Below are positions 9,060 through 18,230 of a stretch of DNA of 64,000 nt, piece by piece (the stretch's first letter is position 1; every line of letters starts with the position of its first letter). The notes under the pieces are model-generated. The model did not search any database. It saw only the letters and a list, made by a program, of their open reading frames with translations, and was not told the DNA's origin. The DNA is from JAEZDC01 sp036676415 (GTDB taxonomy: Bacteria; Bacteroidota; Bacteroidia; Chitinophagales; Chitinophagaceae), in contig JAKFCX010000001.1 in assembly GCA_036676415.1 (NCBI GenBank), forward strand, positions 1 through 64,000. The letters are read 5' to 3'. A program made the position numbers and the translations under genes.

Positions 9060-10079
9060 CTAGTCGATGGTTGGCGTTTCTTCAGGAACATCTCCCTCCT
9101 CTTCATCACCATATTCCGTCTTTACTTCAGCGGATTCAATTCCGATTTCGTTCAGGTACCTGCTGAAAGCTGCCTGGTAGCCATGTGTAACAAAAACTTT
9201 CGTTGCCCCTGTTGCCTTAACTGCATCCAGTAATCCATTCCAGTCAGCATGATCACTGATGATAAATCCACCATCAACATTTTTACGCCTTACATTACCT
9301 CTCACCTGCATCCATCCACTGCAAACACCAACAGCATATGGTTGAAAACGTTTCATCCAACTACTTCCCTGGGCACCAGGAGGAGCAAGTATCACTGCAT
9401 TCTTTAGTTTCTCTTTAGGTGTCTCGAAGGTAATTCTCTCCATTGGTGGAAACTTCCATCCTGCATTAACCAGGGTCATATACATATTGTACACTGCACC
9501 GTGAGCATAGATAATATCGGTTACCTCGCTAAGAGGCTGCAGAACTCTCTGAGCCTTTCCTAAACTATAAGCAAGTACAATAGAAGCTTTTCCTTGTTCC
9601 TTATTTTTCAATATCCAGGATTTCATCTGGCTGAAAATTTCGGCCTGGGATTTCCAATTATAAATAGGTAGGCCGAATGTAGATTCTGTTATAAACGTAT
9701 CACATTTTACAGGTTCAAATTCTCCGCTCACCCCATCATTTTCTGTCTTATAATCACCACTGAATACCCAAACTTCTCCATTGTATTCTAAGCGAATTTG
9801 CGATGAACCTATCATGTGACCTGCCGGATGAAACGACACTTTTACACCATTGATATTTATTTGTTCATTCCACTCAATGGACTCATAAAACCCTTCACCC
9901 AATCTTGCATGTAATAAAGGTTTTGTATGATGATGAGAGAGATAAGCTTTGCTGCCAAACCTTGCATGATCAGCATGTGCATGGGTGATGAGTGCTTTAT
10001 CTACAGGCTTCCATGGATCAATATAAAAACCACCTTGCGGACAGTATAAACCTTTTGAGGAAAATTCTATGAGTGCCAT
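9060..10079 (-). CDS. Ligase-associated DNA exonuclease (metallo-beta-lactamase fold)
   Basis: 339 residues of the MBL/beta-CASP group related to eukaryotic Ysh1/Artemis. The metal site motif is THAHADHARFG (about residues 32-42). Further ligands appear in PAGHMIGSSQ and in FSGDYKTENDG, and beta-CASP-type motifs occur later, including ISDHADWNGL near the C terminus. In many bacteria this enzyme is encoded beside an ATP-dependent DNA ligase and a Lhr-like helicase, which suggests a repair complex. Neither partner is in this window. The C-terminal tail is acidic (GDEEEGDVPEETP). Function is inferred from the family and no activity can be read directly. Confidence 0.87.
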   Translation of the reverse strand: MALIEFSSKGLYCPQGGFYIDPWKPVDKALITHAHADHARFGSKAYLSHHHTKPLLHARLGEGFYESIEWNEQININGVKVSFHPAGHMIGSSQIRLEYNGEVWVFSGDYKTENDGVSGEFEPVKCDTFITESTFGLPIYNWKSQAEIFSQMKSWILKNKEQGKASIVLAYSLGKAQRVLQPLSEVTDIIYAHGAVYNMYMTLVNAGWKFPPMERITFETPKEKLKNAVILAPPGAQGSSWMKRFQPYAVGVCSGWMQVRGNVRRKNVDGGFIISDHADWNGLLDAVKATGATKVFVTHGYQAAFSRYLNEIGIESAEVKTEYGDEEEGDVPEETPTID

Positions 10080-10119
10080 TAAAATGATTTGATGGTCTTT
10101 GGTAGAGATAAAAAGGAAA

Positions 10120-11319
10120 CTATCTCACTGATTTTATAACGCCATCCATTTTTACGATGTAATACAGTTTTTTATTTTCAAGGTAATCTACGGTGGAACT
10201 ATCTTTCCTGGTTCTCACAGGTTGAAAGTCATATTCATTGGTGATCTTAAAATCCCTGTCTGAAAGATTATTGATAAAGGCTGTATCATGTTTCAGGTAT
10301 AGCCTTGTAAAATGATACATAGCTTCATAGCCTTTGAACATCATATCACTTGCTTTTCCATGTAGCTTTGCGTTATAGTTTGCAGCAAGTCGTACCAGGT
10401 TTTTATCACCTCGCTGATAATTATAGGGGGAAGAATATATGATTTCAACACCTCTTATATCAGATCTTTTTAATGCTTTCATATTATCCCATGTGGGCAT
10501 TCCGATAACCGATGTTTGATAAGACGATTTGATACTACTGAGTGTTCTTACAATATTACCTGCAAAAGCTTCATTTAAAGTAGCCCCGATAACCACATTT
10601 GTTTTATTGCTATCTAACCTGGCAATGATCTCACGTGAATTGAAAACATCACTCACCTCTACATAGCTGATTCTTGCAGGAAGGTGGGAATGTTTCTTTG
10701 AAGACCCCATAATATTTTCCATGATGTACCTGTCAGTTGCATCGCCTTTTCGTATAAAAAGAACGATGTTATCCATGCTGTGATTGCGTTGAACATATTT
10801 AAAAACACCTTCAATATGCGTAGTCAGTGTAGGATTAATAAGAATAAGATTGGGGTTTCCTGTTATGCCTCCGTCGTTAGGATAAGTAGCCGATATCAAT
10901 GGAATATTCTTTAAAGCGGCAAAATCTGCTACTTTCTTTAGCTCTTCTTTTGCCGTAAAAGATCCGATGATAAATGAAGCAGTAGAAATTTCGGGTTCAG
11001 CCAAAAGTAAATTGAGTGATTTATTTTTTGATTTAGTATCATGAATCATTACTTCCATTGCAAGACCTTCTTTTTGCAAAGAATCGATTGCCATCATTAC
11101 TCCATTATAAAAGTGTAAGCCGGGAAGAATGTATTTTGGAATATTATTATTGCCAAACTTGTACGATGCACCGTTAAAAGCTGAATCAAGATACAGTGGA
11201 AGTAACACAGCTACTTTAACAGGATTGGCAGAATCTCTGTTAGAGAACCCCTTTGCTGAGATCAACAGGATGATCATTAAAAAAAATACGCTCCTCAGGT
11301 GCATGTAAACATTTTTCAT
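10120..11319 (-). CDS. Periplasmic type-1 substrate-binding-like protein
   Basis: 399 residues. An N-terminal signal peptide (VFFLMIILLISAKGFS) is followed by a two-lobed periplasmic-binding-protein type I fold similar to LivJ/amino-acid binding proteins (VKVAVLLPLYLDSAFNG, then PLISATYPNDGGITGNPN, then VIGMPTWDNMKAL). In Bacteroidota such proteins often carry LysM repeats before this domain, and none is present here. No ABC permease or ATPase lies beside it, so transport is not supported and a sensory or cell-wall role is equally possible. It starts 20 bases after the guaA stop on the same strand and is probably co-transcribed with it. Confidence 0.75.
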   Translation of the reverse strand: MKNVYMHLRSVFFLMIILLISAKGFSNRDSANPVKVAVLLPLYLDSAFNGASYKFGNNNIPKYILPGLHFYNGVMMAIDSLQKEGLAMEVMIHDTKSKNKSLNLLLAEPEISTASFIIGSFTAKEELKKVADFAALKNIPLISATYPNDGGITGNPNLILINPTLTTHIEGVFKYVQRNHSMDNIVLFIRKGDATDRYIMENIMGSSKKHSHLPARISYVEVSDVFNSREIIARLDSNKTNVVIGATLNEAFAGNIVRTLSSIKSSYQTSVIGMPTWDNMKALKRSDIRGVEIIYSSPYNYQRGDKNLVRLAANYNAKLHGKASDMMFKGYEAMYHFTRLYLKHDTAFINNLSDRDFKITNEYDFQPVRTRKDSSTVDYLENKKLYYIVKMDGVIKSVR

Positions 11320-11339
11320 AAATCAGCAAATTTTATACC

Positions 11340-12869
11340 CTATTCCCATTCAATTGTTGCCGGTGGCTTACTGCTAATATCGTATACAACCCTATTGATG
11401 CCTCGTACAGAATTGATGATCTCATTAGAAACATGAGCAAGGAAATCGTATGGAAGATGAGCCCAGTCAGCCGTCATTCCATCGATCGATGTTACTGCTC
11501 TTAATGCTACCGTAAACTCGTATGTTCTTTCATCTCCCATCACTCCAACGCTTTTTACCGGTAGCAATATTGTTCCTGCCTGCCAGACAGTTGAATAAAG
11601 ATGATGTTCTTTCAGGGCATTAATATAAATCTCATCTGCAGCCTGCAGTAACTTAACTTTTTCTTCTGTTATTTCACCCAAAATACGAATGGCTAAACCC
11701 GGACCAGGGAATGGATGACGCTGGATCATATCTGTAGGAATACCTAACTCAAGGCCAACTTTTCTTACCTCATCTTTAAACAACGAACGAAGTGGTTCCA
11801 CCAGTTGCAGGTGCATTTTCTCCGGTAATCCACCAACATTGTGATGTGATTTGATCATAACCGATGGACCATGTACACTTACACTTTCAATTACATCAGG
11901 ATAAATGGTTCCCTGGCCAAGAAATTTTACTTCGGGAATTTTAAGGGCCTCTTCTTGGAAAACATCAATAAACAATTTGCCGATCACTTTTCTTTTTGCT
12001 TCCGGATCAACTTTATCTTTCAGCTCATCGTAGAACAATTGCTTTGCATCAATACCTCTTACGTTTAGATTGAGTTGTTTGTAGGTTTCCAGCACCTGTT
12101 CGAATTCACCTTTTCGCAACACACCATTATCAACGAATATTCCATGCAGTCTATTGCCAATTGCTTTGCTGATAAGTGTTGCTGCAACGGTACTATCCAC
12201 TCCACCACTCAATGCCATGATCACATGACCATCACCGATTTTCTTTTTTAGCTGCTCCACCGTTTCATGAACAAATGACGAAGGAGTCCAATCCTGCTTG
12301 CAACCACACACTTTCACCAAAAAATTATGAATGATCTTTTTCCCTTCTATAGAATGATATACTTCAGGATGAAATTGCAATCCATATAAGGGATTGGATG
12401 CAGTGCCTGATTTTCTAAAAGCCGCAACAGGAATACTGTTCGTAGTTGCCAATACTTCAAAGCCTTCAGGTAAAACTGCAATGGAATCACTATGACTCAT
12501 CCAAACCTGTGAGTGAGGTGTAACAGTTTCAAAAAGCGGATCAGCTTTATGATCCAGTATTGCCCTTCCGTATTCTCGTTTGTTTGATTTGTCTACCCTT
12601 CCACCAAATGCTTTTGCTGTTAACTGGGCTCCATAGCAAACACCCAACACTGGTAACTTACTATTGAAATTACTGATGTCAACCTCAGGCGCATTTTCAT
12701 CGTTTACACTGAAAGGAGACCCGCTAAGGATAATTCCTTTTAACCCATCGTAAGAGAAGGATTTATTAAATGGGATGATCTCGCAGTAAACATTGGCTTC
12801 CCTGACAGCTCTTGCAATTAATTGTGTGTACTGGCTGCCGAAATCTAGAATCAGTATCTTTTCTGACAT
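11340..12869 (-). CDS. guaA: GMP synthase (glutamine-hydrolysing)
   Basis: 509 residues, standard length. The N-terminal class I glutamine amidotransferase domain has the nucleophile Cys78 in GVCYGAQ and the His/Glu pair in QFHPEVYHS. The ATP-pyrophosphatase domain has the P-loop ALSGGVDSTVAATL. The C-terminal dimerisation domain ends with the family signature KPPATIEWE. It converts XMP to GMP with glutamine and ATP in the cytoplasm, the step after IMP dehydrogenase, whose gene guaB lies at 26879. A TAACTTCG element stands 4 bases before the ATG on the minus strand, suggesting a very short leader. Confidence 0.98.
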   Translation of the reverse strand: MSEKILILDFGSQYTQLIARAVREANVYCEIIPFNKSFSYDGLKGIILSGSPFSVNDENAPEVDISNFNSKLPVLGVCYGAQLTAKAFGGRVDKSNKREYGRAILDHKADPLFETVTPHSQVWMSHSDSIAVLPEGFEVLATTNSIPVAAFRKSGTASNPLYGLQFHPEVYHSIEGKKIIHNFLVKVCGCKQDWTPSSFVHETVEQLKKKIGDGHVIMALSGGVDSTVAATLISKAIGNRLHGIFVDNGVLRKGEFEQVLETYKQLNLNVRGIDAKQLFYDELKDKVDPEAKRKVIGKLFIDVFQEEALKIPEVKFLGQGTIYPDVIESVSVHGPSVMIKSHHNVGGLPEKMHLQLVEPLRSLFKDEVRKVGLELGIPTDMIQRHPFPGPGLAIRILGEITEEKVKLLQAADEIYINALKEHHLYSTVWQAGTILLPVKSVGVMGDERTYEFTVALRAVTSIDGMTADWAHLPYDFLAHVSNEIINSVRGINRVVYDISSKPPATIEWE

Positions 12870-12962
12870 GCGGCGAAGTTAATACTCCCTTGGCAGTTGA
12901 CAGTTTAAGTGGCTGGAAAATGCTACTAATTTGCATAAATTGCTGCCATAAAAACGGAACTG

Positions 12963-12996
12963 TGAACTGAGCGTAGCAAGTGGTGATGCTATGAAA
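12963..12996 (+). repeat. Intergenic repeat, GAGCGTAGCAA variant (copy H)
   Basis: TGAACTGAGCGTAGCAA (12963-12979) is identical to the reverse complement of 59672-59688. It is followed by GATGCTATGAAA, the same tail motif as in copies at 46341 and 56444. It lies in the divergent gap between guaA and the GIN-domain gene. Confidence 0.6.
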
Positions 12997-13053
12997 AAAC
13001 TGCTGCCGGCAACATAAAAATCTTAGTACTTTCATATTTTAAAAGCCCCTTCA

Positions 13054-13773
13054 ATGAAAAAGATATTCCTGATCGTTTTGATCACCGCTGTAACATTTTC
13101 CTGCAATGTAAATATGAACAGGCGTGTGAAGGGAAATGGCAATCTTACCACCGAAACAAGGGATGTTGATGAAGTAACAAGGATAAAGATCAGGGGTGGC
13201 ATAAACGTAGAACTGGTGCCTGGAAATTCATCCTCTGTGAAAGTGGAAGCAGATGAGAATCTTCAGAAACATATTATCACCAGGAATGAAGATGGATGGC
13301 TGGTTGTAAAAACAAAAGACAACGTAAACCTGAAATCGAGCAATCCAATTAAAGTATATGTTTCTGCTGATATGATCAACGCCATCAACATTGCAGGAAG
13401 TGGCAACCTGCTTGGCAAAGGAAAATTTACTGGTGCCGATAAGCTTGAAATAGATGTTGCAGGATCTGGTGATGTTGATATGGATGTGAATACACCAAGA
13501 GTGATCGTTGATATTGCAGGAAGTGGAAATGTTATTTTATCGGGTGAAACAAAAGATGCCAGGATCAATATTGCAGGATCAGGAAATTATAATGCCGCCG
13601 ACCTGATGACTGAAACTACCGACATTGATATTGCCGGCAGTGGTGATGCAAAAGTGCATGCTGATGTCAGCCTGAAAGCTGATGTATTTGGCAGTGGAAG
13701 TATTTATTACAGGGGTAAGGCAAGTGTAAAAACTAATTCCACAGGAAGTGGAAAGGTTAAGCCGATGGATTGA
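13054..13773 (+). CDS. GIN-domain (DUF2807) lipoprotein
   Basis: 239 residues. The N terminus MKKIFLIVLITAVTFSCN has a lipobox-like end with Cys17, so it is probably lipid-anchored in the envelope. The rest is a right-handed beta-helix made of short repeats that each end in a GSG turn (IAGSGNLLGKG, VAGSGDVDMD, IAGSGNVILS, IAGSGNYNAA, IAGSGDAKVH, FGSGSIYYRG). This is the 'head GIN' or putative auto-transporter adhesin domain, common in Bacteroidota and of unknown molecular function. The gene is divergent from guaA and convergent with dinB, 15 bases from its stop. Confidence 0.87.
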   Translation: MKKIFLIVLITAVTFSCNVNMNRRVKGNGNLTTETRDVDEVTRIKIRGGINVELVPGNSSSVKVEADENLQKHIITRNEDGWLVVKTKDNVNLKSSNPIKVYVSADMINAINIAGSGNLLGKGKFTGADKLEIDVAGSGDVDMDVNTPRVIVDIAGSGNVILSGETKDARINIAGSGNYNAADLMTETTDIDIAGSGDAKVHADVSLKADVFGSGSIYYRGKASVKTNSTGSGKVKPMD

Positions 13774-13788
13774 TGGTGTTTGAATAAT

Positions 13789-14967
13789 TCATTCTTCTGC
13801 ATCTTCATTATCCTGCTTGCGAATGGTTCTTGCTTTTAGCAGTGAATCTCTTCCGTATTTGTTTTTTACTGAATCAATTGCCTTGTAAAGGTTAGACTGC
13901 TTTTCTGCATCATCAAATAAATTAGCCTGCATGGCGTGGTTGGTTAGCTCTGATATTCTTACCCCTAATAACCTCACCTGTTTTCCTTTCCTGTACAGTT
14001 TATGAAAAAGGTCTTTGGCTACTGCAATCAGTTCATCATCCCTGAAAGTATAATCAATAGAAACCTGGCGTGATGTAGTTTCAAAATCAGGATATCGAAT
14101 CTTTACAGCAATGCAACCTGCTAATTTTTCATCCTGCCGCAGTTCAAATGCAACTTTTTCTGTCATTCTCACTAATTCGCTCAACAGGAAATTCATATCG
14201 CCTGTATTCTCATGAAATGTATTTTCAGTTGAAATGGATTTCGCTTCATGATATTCATGCACCTCACCATGGTGAATACCCTGGGCTTTGTGCCAGAGAT
14301 CATGGCCCCATTTCCCAAGTTGTTGTTCCAGTTCTTCAATCGAGAATCTCAGAATATCTCCGATCGTTGCAATACCCATAGCTTTTAACACCTGGAAAGT
14401 AGCATCACCAACACCCGGAATTTTGTTTACACCCAATGGCCCTAGAAAATCTTTTTCCTTACCCGGCTGAATAAAAATATATCCGTTTGGTTTTGCCTGG
14501 TCAGTTGCCACTTTCGCAACAAATTTATTGGCAGCCAATGCAAACGAAATGGGCAATTGAGTAGCATCAATGATCTCCTGTCGCAGGTCTTTTGTCCATT
14601 GAAAAGGATCAAAAAACCTATCCATTCCTGTAAGGTCAATATAAAACTCATCGATAGATGCTTTCTCAAACTTTGGTGCTTTTGCTGCAATAATATCTGT
14701 GACCCATCTTGAGTATCGGCTGTACTCTCCTCTTGTTCCCCTTACCAAAATCGCATGCGGACATAATTTCATCGCAGTAGCCATTGGCATTGCTGAATGC
14801 ACACCAAATTTTCTTGATTCATAACTACAGGCTGCCACCACACCTCTTTCCCTGCTGCCTCCAACAATTACAGCTTTGCCTTTCAATGATGTATTGTTCA
14901 ATACTTCCACACTCACAAAGAATGAGTCAAGATCAAAATGGGCTATATATCGTTGAGGTTGTTGCAA
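13789..14967 (-). CDS. dinB: DNA polymerase IV (Y family)
   Basis: 392 residues. Catalytic acidic residues are seen in HFDLDSFFVSVE near the N terminus and in KASIDEFYIDLTG. A helix-hairpin-helix region (NKIPGVGDATFQVLKAMGI) and the little-finger domain follow. Near the C terminus QANLF matches the beta-clamp-binding pattern QxxLF. The enzyme performs error-prone translesion synthesis. The only start close to the first beta strand is TTG at 14967, because no ATG occurs before the upstream in-frame stop, so the start codon is somewhat uncertain. No SOS box could be recognised. Confidence 0.95.
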   Translation of the reverse strand: MQQPQRYIAHFDLDSFFVSVEVLNNTSLKGKAVIVGGSRERGVVAACSYESRKFGVHSAMPMATAMKLCPHAILVRGTRGEYSRYSRWVTDIIAAKAPKFEKASIDEFYIDLTGMDRFFDPFQWTKDLRQEIIDATQLPISFALAANKFVAKVATDQAKPNGYIFIQPGKEKDFLGPLGVNKIPGVGDATFQVLKAMGIATIGDILRFSIEELEQQLGKWGHDLWHKAQGIHHGEVHEYHEAKSISTENTFHENTGDMNFLLSELVRMTEKVAFELRQDEKLAGCIAVKIRYPDFETTSRQVSIDYTFRDDELIAVAKDLFHKLYRKGKQVRLLGVRISELTNHAMQANLFDDAEKQSNLYKAIDSVKNKYGRDSLLKARTIRKQDNEDAEE

Positions 14968-15027
14968 GAAAGCTAAGGTAGAAACTAATTTTTATGAGGC
15001 AGAATGCAGAAAAGGAATTAAGCTTTT

Positions 15028-15047
15028 CTTGCGTCGCACTCTTGTAC
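15028..15047 (-). repeat. 20-base intergenic repeat core (copy E)
   Basis: On the minus strand this reads GTACAAGAGTGCGACGCAAG. It differs by one base from copy D at 45753 and by two from copy A at 52458. It lies between dinB and rimM. The centre TGCGACGCA is an odd-length inverted repeat. Confidence 0.75.
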
Positions 15048-15060
15048 AACAACAAGTGCA

Positions 15061-15576
15061 TCATCTGTAAACATCCAGTAAACCATCAGGTAGTGTTACA
15101 TGAACCTGCTGTTTTTTATGATCTATTTTATCCAGTGTTTCATCATGAAGTGGGATTAATGCTTCATTTCCACCAAGCGTTATTCGCAGTAAAACCTGGT
15201 GCGGTTGTTCAATCACTTCTTCAATGGGTGCTAATTCTTCTCCTTCGTTGATCAATAAATATCCGATCAAAGCAATGACGGAAGATTTGCCGGCAAGTTT
15301 CCTGAAATCGTCTGTCTTTAACCAAACCTTCTTCTGAGTAAGTCGTTGTGCAGCTTCCTTCGAGTTTATTCCCTCAACTTTCAAATGCATTTCTTCGTCC
15401 GTTTTGGCTTTAGAAGTTTCCACAAACCAGGGAATATAACTGTCCTTTACTTCCTCAATAAATATCACCGAAATATCCTTGAGGGCCGTTTTTTTTCCAA
15501 GTCCGTGCTTCAGAATCAACTCACCCGATAAACCAAAAGCCGCTACAATCTTTCCAATGCTTGTGTACTCAGCCAT
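15061..15576 (-). CDS. rimM: Ribosome maturation factor RimM
   Basis: 171 residues, normal for the family. The N-terminal RimM beta-barrel begins TSIGKIVAAFGLSGELIL, and the C-terminal PRC-barrel contains VIALIGYLLINEGEELAPIEEV and ALIPLHDETLDKIDHKKQQV. It assists 30S subunit maturation by binding S19 in the cytoplasm. In many bacteria rimM is in an rpsP-rimM-trmD operon, but here neither neighbour is present and a terminator lies just upstream, so it is transcribed separately. Confidence 0.93.
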   Translation of the reverse strand: MAEYTSIGKIVAAFGLSGELILKHGLGKKTALKDISVIFIEEVKDSYIPWFVETSKAKTDEEMHLKVEGINSKEAAQRLTQKKVWLKTDDFRKLAGKSSVIALIGYLLINEGEELAPIEEVIEQPHQVLLRITLGGNEALIPLHDETLDKIDHKKQQVHVTLPDGLLDVYR

Positions 15577-15621
15577 AATGCAATTTAATCAGGCAAAAAT
15601 CCTTCAATTAACTGATTATAC

Positions 15622-15654
15622 AAAAAAGGGCTACACATGAGTGCAGCCCTTTTC
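15622..15654 (-). terminator. Terminator of the susCD operon
   Basis: AAAAGGGCT (15624-15632) pairs with AGCCCTTTT (15645-15653), with three more inner pairs. On the minus strand it is followed by a T run. It lies 19 bases after the stop of the DUF1735 gene and insulates rimM. Confidence 0.88.
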
Positions 15655-15672
15655 TAAAAAATATAAAAACCA

Positions 15673-16626
15673 TTATGGTCTTGGACCAACATAAGTCAAT
15701 GTATCAAAAAATGCACGAAGATCATTATTGGCATATCTCCAGTAAGCATATATTTTGCTTTGTGTTGGAGTTGCGCCTGCAACATAACGGGAAACCAAAG
15801 TTTCGCCAACGGCAACGTTGTTATCACCACCTGCCGGATTGATTGTCTGCATGCTAATAACTGTACCTGGAGTCTGATTGTAAATATCAGTAGCAAGGTC
15901 AGTCGCCTGGTTAAATACAATGGATGGAGCAATTGCAGCACCATACCAGCTCATAGATGTTGCACTGATTCCAATTGGGTGTCCAATTGAGTTCACATCA
16001 GGCCAGAAGAAGTATACTTCATTAGGGCCTTTTGTAACCATATGCATTTCAGTTTCATAAGGGAAGGTATATGGAGTACGATTGTGATGCCCTTTTAGGG
16101 TGTAAATACCATCATATTTATTTTTGATGGTAAATCCAAGTACAACATTCCTTGAATTTGCAGCAATAGTATATCCACCATCCACACTTACGATCTTAAA
16201 TCCAATGCCGTAAGAGATATTTGGATCCAGCGTATTACTGTTGTTAACAGTAACTTTCAACTGGTCATAAAAGCTCTTTCCTGCAGGAATTGTAATATCT
16301 AGTGTATTAACACTATAAGAACCTGCTGGCAACGGAGTCATTCCTGCTGCAGTTACTAACGCATCGTCAAATGCCAGCTTGATGTGTACATCGCTGGATG
16401 CAGGACGATCGGCCTCCAAAGTAAGGAAAGGCCCAGTTACTGTTAGTGGAGCTGCCTGACCTGTAATACCCACAACGATCGGGCTGCTGGCAGCTTGCGG
16501 GAATGCGACTCCCTTTACTTCCGAAATCACCATACCTGTACGGTAGCTTTCGAATTCTTTATCTTTTAAACACCCCGTCAGTGCCATGAAGCTTACCAGG
16601 GTTATGATCAATGATAATTTTTTCAT
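15673..16626 (-). CDS. DUF1735 domain-containing lipoprotein, third gene of sus operon
   Basis: 317 residues. The N terminus MKKLSLIITLVSFMALTGCLKD is a lipoprotein signal with a clear lipobox (LTGC, Cys19). The first ~150 residues match the BT_3987-type DUF1735 beta-sandwich, including the family feature SVNTLDITIPAGKSFYDQL. The second half (about residues 170-317) is an unassigned beta-rich domain. Such proteins are surface lipoproteins encoded with SusC/SusD pairs, and some bind glycans. The gene follows susD by 25 bases and ends at a terminator, so it is the last gene of a three-gene operon. The ligand cannot be inferred. Confidence 0.8.
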   Translation of the reverse strand: MKKLSLIITLVSFMALTGCLKDKEFESYRTGMVISEVKGVAFPQAASSPIVVGITGQAAPLTVTGPFLTLEADRPASSDVHIKLAFDDALVTAAGMTPLPAGSYSVNTLDITIPAGKSFYDQLKVTVNNSNTLDPNISYGIGFKIVSVDGGYTIAANSRNVVLGFTIKNKYDGIYTLKGHHNRTPYTFPYETEMHMVTKGPNEVYFFWPDVNSIGHPIGISATSMSWYGAAIAPSIVFNQATDLATDIYNQTPGTVISMQTINPAGGDNNVAVGETLVSRYVAGATPTQSKIYAYWRYANNDLRAFFDTLTYVGPRP

Positions 16627-16651
16627 TTTTTAATATTTAGTGTGCTCAGAA

Positions 16652-18214
16652 TTAGTTTAGATCCCAGAATACTTTACCAGTAAATACGTTGATCGTTCCT
16701 TCGCCTGCAACATTGGCTGCGTTATAGTTATACTCGTTTTGAGGATACAACAAACGTCTTGGGATTGAAGTCGCCGTACGTGCTGGATCAACTGAAAGTG
16801 GTGGTCCTGGATCGTAACCTACAGGAACCCCCAATACATAATCAGTCCTTCTATAATCAGACCATGTTTCATAAGGAGCAATAGAATTCATTGCAAACCA
16901 CTTCTGGCTCATTATGGTGAATATACCTCCACCTACAGCTGTATAATCTACATCAGGCCATGTTGCATTACCAGTGATATAGCTGTTGGCCTGGGCTGTA
17001 GTTAAACCTAACCAAACAAAAGATTCCTGTATAGCTGCTGTTAAAAGAGCAGAAGCCGTAGGACCTGCTGTTAAAACACCACGGTGTCTTGCCTCAGCTT
17101 GTAAGAACAGGCTTTCAACACTTGTCATGATCCATGCTCTTGAAGAAGCACCGCTTGGAGATAAACCCGGACCTCTCACAGTAGATAATTTACTACCGAT
17201 AAGATCCTGATTACCTGATGGAGTTCCAAATGCAATTCCTTTATGTGTTGCAGTTGTTCCACCTGGCGATACATAGAAACGATCGATACGAGGATCAGCA
17301 TTGTACTTGTAATAATCAATAGCATACTCATTTCCTCTGATATGATCACGCTGGCTACCTGAACCTGATTCGTTTGTATTGTAAAAACGATAGTAAGGCT
17401 GAGGTTTAGAACCGCTGAAACCTGGATTCAGGTGAGCAGATTCACCTGCACCCATCAAAGGTTTGCTTTGAATAGCAGCTGAAAGAGCAGCCACATCAAA
17501 ACCAGGTGCAACTGTAGTCGTGTTCATGCCGTTATGCAAATGCATCAGCAATCTTAATCTTAATGTATTAGCAAATTTTGCCCAGCTAGCCGCATTTCCA
17601 GCATAAACGAAATCAGCAGTCGCTTTATCAGGATTACGGGCAGCCACTACAGTATCTGCATTGTTCAACAGGTTAATTGCTGTATCCAGTTGCTTGAACA
17701 GGTCTTTGTAAATGTCAGCTCCTTTGTCGTACTTAGGAGTAGGCACTTCTGAACGACGGAAAGCTTCGAAATATGGAATGTTACCATAAGTGTCCACTAA
17801 TAATCCGAAGTTATGAGCTCTCATAATACGGCCAACTGCATTGTAAAAACCCTGGCCACCAGCTGCAGCTTTTTTCTGCATCAGGTCGTAAGCATTGGCA
17901 TTGCTGTAAAGGTCATTCCAAACCTGTACCTGGAAATCATTGGTAAATTGGTAAGTTTCAATATCAGTTAATGACTGGTATGAACCTGATCTTGCCCAAT
18001 AACCCATCCACATTTGAAGGTGTACGAAATCACCTGCCACGATTCCGGCAGTGGTTTGTAAAGCACCAGGTAATAGAACTGAAGGAGATACTGACACATC
18101 AGTAACGTCATCCGGGTTCTGGTTGATATCAAACTTGTCCTTCTTACAAGCGCTAACTGAAATGATCAGCGCTGCAAGCGTGGTCGTATATAATAAGTTT
18201 TTAAATTTCATCAT
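16652..18214 (-). CDS. SusD/RagB-family nutrient-binding outer membrane lipoprotein
   Basis: 520 residues of the SusD-like 2 type. The signal peptide ends in the lipobox ISVSAC (Cys23), followed by the acidic, charged KKDKFDINQNPDDVTDV that is typical after the lipid anchor. Helical TPR-like segments include GRIMRAHNFGLLVDTYGNIP, a block conserved in this family, and SVESLFLQAEARHRGVL in the C-terminal part. SusD acts as a lid over the SusC barrel and captures ligand at the cell surface. It lies 16 bases after susC on the same strand. No glycoside hydrolase or peptidase is next to the operon, so the nutrient (glycan, peptide or other) is open. Confidence 0.93.
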   Translation of the reverse strand: MMKFKNLLYTTTLAALIISVSACKKDKFDINQNPDDVTDVSVSPSVLLPGALQTTAGIVAGDFVHLQMWMGYWARSGSYQSLTDIETYQFTNDFQVQVWNDLYSNANAYDLMQKKAAAGGQGFYNAVGRIMRAHNFGLLVDTYGNIPYFEAFRRSEVPTPKYDKGADIYKDLFKQLDTAINLLNNADTVVAARNPDKATADFVYAGNAASWAKFANTLRLRLLMHLHNGMNTTTVAPGFDVAALSAAIQSKPLMGAGESAHLNPGFSGSKPQPYYRFYNTNESGSGSQRDHIRGNEYAIDYYKYNADPRIDRFYVSPGGTTATHKGIAFGTPSGNQDLIGSKLSTVRGPGLSPSGASSRAWIMTSVESLFLQAEARHRGVLTAGPTASALLTAAIQESFVWLGLTTAQANSYITGNATWPDVDYTAVGGGIFTIMSQKWFAMNSIAPYETWSDYRRTDYVLGVPVGYDPGPPLSVDPARTATSIPRRLLYPQNEYNYNAANVAGEGTINVFTGKVFWDLN

Positions 18215-18230
18215 TTTTCTTTTTTAGAAT

